DNA from: a bacterium
Lineage (GTDB): Bacteria > Patescibacteria > Paceibacteria > UBA9973
Direction: 5' to 3'
Length of the DNA stretch: 6,301 nt
Assembly: GCA_021813235.1 (NCBI GenBank)
Contig: JAKALG010000052.1
Location: 1-6,301, forward strand
The position numbers were made by a program, and so were the translations under genes. The notes under the pieces are model-generated. The model was not told the DNA's origin, did not search any database, and worked only from the letters and a program-made list of their open reading frames with translations. Below are positions 4,993 through 6,301 of the stretch, piece by piece; within the stretch, counting starts at the first letter, position 1; every line of letters begins with the position of its first letter.

Positions 4993-5059
4993 CAATTTAA
5001 TATTATTAACTAATAATTTTCATATTTTTGTAAAATTTCGACTTTACTTTAGTGCCTAT

Positions 5060-5089
5060 ATTATAACTTTTATCGTTCTAGATACGCAA
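5060..5089 (-). promoter_or_regulatory. Sigma70-type promoter of pilin B
   Basis: On the minus strand, TTGCGT (5089-5084) and a consensus TATAAT (5065-5060) are separated by 18 bp, the same plan as the pilin A promoter (TTGCNT-N18-TATAAT). Predicted start is near 5053, giving an AT-rich 5' leader of about 89 nt. It lies in the 156-bp gap between pilC and pilin B. Confidence 0.72.
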
Positions 5090-5094
5090 AAAAG

Positions 5095-5103
5095 TTATCC
5101 ACA
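5095..5103 (+). promoter_or_regulatory. Perfect DnaA box (TTATCCACA) upstream of pilin B promoter
   Basis: The 9-mer TTATCCACA is the strict consensus bound by the replication initiator DnaA. It lies 5 bp upstream of the -35-like hexamer of the pilin B promoter. No second box was noticed in the intergenic region, so it is not an origin; it might be a DnaA-responsive regulatory site or a chance match. Confidence 0.5.
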
Positions 5104-5120
5104 CTCGTATTTTACCTAAT

Positions 5121-6301
5121 TTACTGTATTCCCCCGGCAAGATTATAAATCGGCATCAAAACAGAGACTAAGAGTATACCTACTCCCAAGCCTAAAACGA
5201 CAATCATGACTGGTTCGATCAAACCAACCAAAGTATCAATAGCATCATCAACTTCTTTTTTATAAAAATCTGACAAAGTTTTCAAAATCTGCCCTAAAGA
5301 ACCGGTTTCCTCTCCCACTTTTATCATTTGAATCATAATTCCTGGAACTTCTTCTGCATGTTTTTCAAAAGCAACAGAAAAAGCAAGACCGGACTTCACT
5401 CCATCTGCCACTTCTTTTAAAATTTCTTTATAAACTCTACTGCCAACAACATCTGAAGTAATATCAATAGCTCTAACTATAGGGATACCAGAAGTAAGCA
5501 TCGTATCCATGTTGTCTGCAATTCTAGAAAGATAAAGTTTCCTGTAAAGATTTCCTACTGCTGGAATAGCAAGACGCATTTTATCAATATAAATTTTACC
5601 TTTTTCTGTTTTAGAAAGTCTCCAGAGCCACACGCCTGCAAGTACTAAAAAAATAAGAACTAGAAAACCATAACTTACAAAGAAGTTTGAAAGCGCAATA
5701 ACAATTTTTGTATAAATCGGAGGATCTTGTCCAGAATCAAGAATGATAGCAGAGAGTTTTGGAATAACTACGACAAACATAAGCCCCATCACTACAAAAA
5801 ATGTACAGACAACGAATATAGGATAGATTAGAGCATTTCTCGTTTTTGAAGTAAGTTCATATTGACGATTTAAATAATTTGCCAAATGATCAAAAGTTTC
5901 ATTTAATTTTCCAGTTTCTTCTCCTACTTTCACCATGTTCACATAAAAATCAGAAAAAACATCTGGGTGTTTTGCTAAAGCACCAGAAATAGAAACACCT
6001 GCTTGTAAGTCATCCCCTATCTCTGTAAGTTTTTTTGCTAATGGTTTATTTTCTGTACTAGCAGCCAACATCGTAAAAGCTTTTAAAGCAGAAACCTGTG
6101 CTCCGAATAAAGTTGAAATCTGACGAGAAAGAATAACAACACTTTTCATCGGTACTTTTTCAAAAAATGCAAATTTCAAAAAAGATTTTTTGCCTTCTTC
6201 TTCAATAGAAATAACAATGAGCCCTCTATGTTGAAGTCCGGTTATAGCAATATCACGATTTTGAGCATCAATCTCCCCTAATTTTTGTATTCCTTTGTCG
6301 T
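5121..6301 (-). CDS. pilC: Type IV pilus platform protein PilC / GspF family (5' end beyond right edge)
   Basis: The reading frame is open from the window edge to a TAA at 5123-5121, giving 392 visible residues; about ten N-terminal residues are missing compared with the usual 400 or so. PilC is the inner-membrane platform that couples the assembly ATPases to pilin insertion. The visible start, DKGIQKLGEIDAQNRDIA followed by LQHRGLIVISIEEE, is the N-terminal soluble region of the family. Two repeated T2SSF domains follow, at about 57-180 and 258-380. Each has the hallmark KVGEETG(K/S)L, at 124-132 and 327-335. Hydrophobic segments are at about 157-181, 201-226 and 361-385. A TTG at 6179-6177 can look like a start, but it falls inside the N-terminal region and would delete 40 conserved-looking residues, so it is not the start. 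No terminator is evident after the stop; pilin B lies 156 bp on. PilB and PilT are probably further upstream, outside the window. Confidence 0.95.
   Translation of the reverse strand, partial: DKGIQKLGEIDAQNRDIAITGLQHRGLIVISIEEEGKKSFLKFAFFEKVPMKSVVILSRQISTLFGAQVSALKAFTMLAASTENKPLAKKLTEIGDDLQAGVSISGALAKHPDVFSDFYVNMVKVGEETGKLNETFDHLANYLNRQYELTSKTRNALIYPIFVVCTFFVVMGLMFVVVIPKLSAIILDSGQDPPIYTKIVIALSNFFVSYGFLVLIFLVLAGVWLWRLSKTEKGKIYIDKMRLAIPAVGNLYRKLYLSRIADNMDTMLTSGIPIVRAIDITSDVVGSRVYKEILKEVADGVKSGLAFSVAFEKHAEEVPGIMIQMIKVGEETGSLGQILKTLSDFYKKEVDDAIDTLVGLIEPVMIVVLGLGVGILLVSVLMPIYNLAGGIQ

Noticed and set aside
5041..5120. Replication origin suggested by the DnaA box and AT-rich DNA
   Set aside because: Only one box was found, with no cluster, no DnaA-trio-like array and no dnaA or dnaN neighbour.
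1..6301. Alternative genetic code (TGA read as glycine, as in Gracilibacteria or SR1)
   Set aside because: No gene has an internal TGA; TGA terminates the I-like pilin, where it overlaps the next ATG, and glycine is encoded by GGN codons throughout.
1..6301. Type II secretion system instead of a pilus
   Set aside because: H/I/J/K-like subunits also occur in secretion systems, but two short FTLIE pilins with two likely disulfides each and no GspC, GspD or GspL/M favour a T4P. The call is not absolute because only part of the locus is visible.
1..6301. CRISPR arrays, tRNA or rRNA genes, insertion sequences
   Set aside because: No spaced direct repeats, cloverleaf-like segments, transposase frames or paired terminal repeats of the expected size were seen on either strand.

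Overview
The window is an AT-rich stretch (roughly a third G+C by eye) with every recognisable gene on the minus strand. It reads, from high to low coordinates, as a type IV pilus (T4P) locus followed by the start of a DNA ligase gene. Several things suggest a candidate-phyla-radiation bacterium of the Parcubacteria type: AT-rich and nearly gapless genes, little Shine-Dalgarno sequence, short pilins with a Trp-Cys-Val-Asp-Ser-Thr-Gly C-terminal motif, and a LigA N-terminus of the form found in that group. The assignment is an inference from sequence style, not proof. TAA and TGA are used as stops, so the standard bacterial code fits.

Layout in transcription order (minus strand): (1) pilC, the inner-membrane platform protein, which runs off the right edge (5121-6301, 5' end missing). 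(2) A 156-bp intergenic region with a sigma70-type promoter, a perfect DnaA box and a leader hairpin. (3) Pilin gene B (4488-4964), with a terminator at 4425-4459. (4) A second promoter with a 5'-end hairpin, then pilin gene A (3850-4335), with a terminator at 3782-3824. (5) A third, extended -10 promoter region (about 3749-3775) driving a tightly packed operon: pilD prepilin peptidase (2946-3737), a GspH/FimT-like pilin (2331-2939), a GspJ/PilW-like pilin (1752-2330), a GspI/PilV-like pilin (1196-1750) and a GspK/PilX-like pilin with a C-terminal jelly-roll carbohydrate-binding-like domain (252-1199). (6) The first 74 codons of ligA (1-223), 28 bp downstream with no convincing terminator between.

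How the parts fit: PilC anchors assembly in the membrane. PilD cleaves and methylates all six prepilins. The two short pilins, each with its own promoter and terminator, are the likely fibre subunits. The four minor pilins match the H/I/J/K set that primes and caps T4P and type II secretion pseudopili. The K-like subunit lacks Glu5, as expected of the terminal cap, so its extra carbohydrate-binding-like domain would sit at the fibre tip. The ATPases (PilB/PilT) and PilM/N/O are not in the window.

Most interesting points: the predicted glycan-binding pilus tip; a 99-bp perfect direct repeat joining the 5' ends of two otherwise divergent pilin genes, a sign of gene conversion or recombination; a 7-bp tandem repeat that encodes the leader peptide of one prepilin; and a consensus DnaA box just upstream of a pilin promoter. 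Two gene starts need care: pilin A starts at 4335, not further upstream, and pilC has no start inside the window.
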